Assembly (NCBI GenBank): GCA_013214275.1
Contig: JABSPP010000091.1
Location: 1 to 6,935, forward strand
DNA from: Flavobacteriaceae bacterium
GTDB taxonomy: Bacteria > Bacteroidota > Bacteroidia > Flavobacteriales > Flavobacteriaceae
Direction: 5' to 3'
DNA length: 6,935 nucleotides
In this document: positions 6,032-6,935 of the stretch, piece by piece
Layout: each line of letters begins with the position of its first letter
Numbering within the stretch: position 1 is the stretch's first letter
The notes under the pieces: generated by a model
Told to the model about the DNA's origin: nothing
Database searches by the model: none
What the model saw: the letters and a program-made list of their open reading frames with translations, nothing else
Made by a program: the position numbers and the translations under genes

Positions 6032-6519
6032 TATTTAATCTTGACGATAACAGTTGTTGAAGTGGATCACCCATTATCTTCTCGGTATTCGTATATGGAT
6101 AGCATAAAAAAGTTGGGGGTAAAATAACGAGGTGTGTCCAAAATGTATCTTGCAACCCCATGTTCCATTAGTATTGGGAACTAAGAGAGATCAACTTTTT
6201 TTGAAATGCCCCCTACATTTTTATGCTCTCGTATAACTGTTGTACCACGGGTCTGGTCGTTCTACTCGACCTGATCCGAATAAGTGTTACCCACTAACTA
6301 ATTCTTTATTTTTTGCGCATCTAAATTCCGAGGACGCTTCCATAAGGCCCGTAATAAGGGTCGATTAAATAAAAGAACGGTTTGTCGATAGACTCCTTTG
6401 TACCTCTTATACAATGGGGCTTTCAAGCGAAATATCTATTCTTGTATACTTGATGTGTTATTAAATAACCAACTGAACTATAAAGGTTTTATGTTTCTTG
6501 TTAATTTCATAATTGAAGT
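6032..6519. other. Intergenic region between qatD and the recombinase gene
   Basis: About 490 bases separate the convergent qatD and recombinase genes. No convincing gene or GC-rich terminator with a U-tract is seen. The main structure is the inverted-repeat element at about 6089-6235. Smaller signals are GGTCG/CGACC (6255-6259 and 6267-6271) and a direct repeat ATAACAGTTGT/ATAACTGTTGT (6047-6057 and 6234-6244, one mismatch) that roughly brackets the element. A weak TGAAG/CTTCA stem (6513-6529) overlaps the recombinase stop. Confidence 0.5.
6089..6235. mobile_element. Candidate MITE-like element with inverted ends and flanking direct repeats
   Basis: AGCATAAAAAAGTTGGGGGT (6101-6120) is matched on the opposite strand by AGCATAAAAATGTAGGGGGC (6208-6227), 17 of 20 positions. 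The pair is bracketed by an exact direct repeat TCGTATA (6089-6095 and 6229-6235), as expected for a target duplication. Without the direct repeats the element would be 133 bp, with no transposase. Inside, a partial third inverted copy (AAAAAAAGTTG on the minus strand, 6192-6202) and a small hairpin GTTCC/GGAAC (6162-6166 and 6177-6181) are visible. Against a MITE: the inverted repeat starts five bases in on the left but one base in on the right, and TCGTATA may itself be part of the inverted repeat. A recombination site or structured RNA is possible. Confidence 0.4.
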
Positions 6520-6935
6520 TTAACTCTTCATAGCCAAATATCGATAGAAAGTTGCGCGGGATATTGAAAGTGATTCGCAGATAGATTCTACTGACAGAGA
6601 ATTATTCAAGTGCATCTGCTTTGCCATCTGAACTTTTGAATTGTTAATACCCGTTTTAGGACGACCACCATTTCGACCTCTTGCCCTTGCCGCTGCCAAC
6701 CCTGCGTTTGTTCGTTCTTGTATTAACCGTCTTTCAAACTGAGAAAGTGCACTGAAAATATTAAACATCAGCTCACCTGAAGCAGTCGTTGTATCTATTG
6801 CCCCATCCTGAATAGATTTGAAACCGATCTTTTTTTCAATCAGGGATTCAATTAAATTAATAAGATGAGACATAGAGCGCCCAAGTCTGTCGAGGCGCCA
6901 AACGATCAACTGATCACCCGGAGACAAAATTTCCA
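6520..6935 (-). CDS. Serine recombinase (resolvase/invertase family), N-terminus outside window
   Basis: The frame is open to the window edge. The visible part begins EILSPGDQLIVWRLDRLGRS, where LDRLGR holds the conserved Asp and both active-site Arg residues of the gamma-delta/Hin fold. AIDTTTASGELMFNIFSALSQFERRLIQERT is the end of the catalytic domain and the long E helix (broken by me into motifs IDTTT, FSALSQFER and ERTNAG). GLAAARARGRNGGRPKT leads to a C-terminal helix-turn-helix (LSVESICESLSISRATFYRY). About 50 N-terminal residues, including the catalytic Ser, lie to the right of the window; the TTG at 6925-6927 is an internal Leu codon. Small resolvases of this type (about 185-190 residues) resolve transposon cointegrates or invert DNA. 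It ends normally with TAA. It converges on the qat operon and marks neighbouring mobile DNA. Confidence 0.9.
   Translation of the reverse strand, partial: EILSPGDQLIVWRLDRLGRSMSHLINLIESLIEKKIGFKSIQDGAIDTTTASGELMFNIFSALSQFERRLIQERTNAGLAAARARGRNGGRPKTGINNSKVQMAKQMHLNNSLSVESICESLSISRATFYRYLAMKS

Noticed and set aside
6067..6168. Minus-strand frame of 33 codons (starts MEHGVARYILDT) across the left arm of the inverted-repeat element.
   Set aside because: No ribosome binding site, and it overlaps the repeat structure, which explains the sequence better. No family recognised.
6181..6213. Minus-strand GGGGG... sequence ending CTTAG as a Tn3-family terminal repeat.
   Set aside because: Tn3-family ends are about 38 bp and finish with ACGNTAAG; this stretch is shorter, differs at the inner end, and has no partner in the window.
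6101..6227. The inverted repeat as an integron attC site or an intrinsic terminator of the operon.
   Set aside because: The conserved GTTRRRY and RYYYAAC boxes of attC are not in the required places, and the arms are 87 bases apart without a GC stem followed directly by a U-tract.

Overview
The window carries one complete, tightly packed four-gene operon on the + strand (1275-6031). I identify it as a QatABCD antiphage defence system: a KAP-type P-loop ATPase (QatA), a QatB protein with a low-complexity N-terminus, a QueC-like PP-loop enzyme (QatC) and a TatD-like metal-dependent nuclease (QatD). All three junctions overlap (23, 4 and 4 bases), so the four proteins are probably made from one message and kept in balance by translational coupling. 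Every key motif I looked for is intact, so the system looks functional. The system type is already known; what may be new is in its edges.

The host is most likely a gammaproteobacterium of moderate to low GC, for example a marine lineage such as Vibrio, Shewanella or Pseudoalteromonas. This rests only on AT-rich intergenic DNA and general protein style, and is a weak inference.

Layout: 1-1191 is a long AT-rich stretch without a convincing ordinary gene. It holds TGTCGG repeats at the left edge that resemble a transposon end, a cluster of CAAAAG motifs in alternating orientation (252-333), a perfect 13-bp inverted repeat (731-764) and a nested inverted repeat (900-989). At 1192-1275 there is a 27-codon reading frame with its own ribosome binding site; its stop codon shares a base with the qatA start (TAATG). 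qatA, qatB, qatC and qatD follow. From 6032 to 6519 there is no gene, but there is a small structured element (about 6089-6235) with inverted ends and a 7-bp direct repeat on both sides, possibly a MITE. At the right edge, on the minus strand, is the C-terminal part of a serine recombinase that runs out of the window, so the operon sits beside a mobile element.

Working model: QatA senses or drives a response through ATP hydrolysis. QatC uses QueC-type chemistry, possibly on the exposed N-terminal glycine of QatB, and QatD supplies nuclease activity. The domain assignments are read from sequence; the division of labour is inference.
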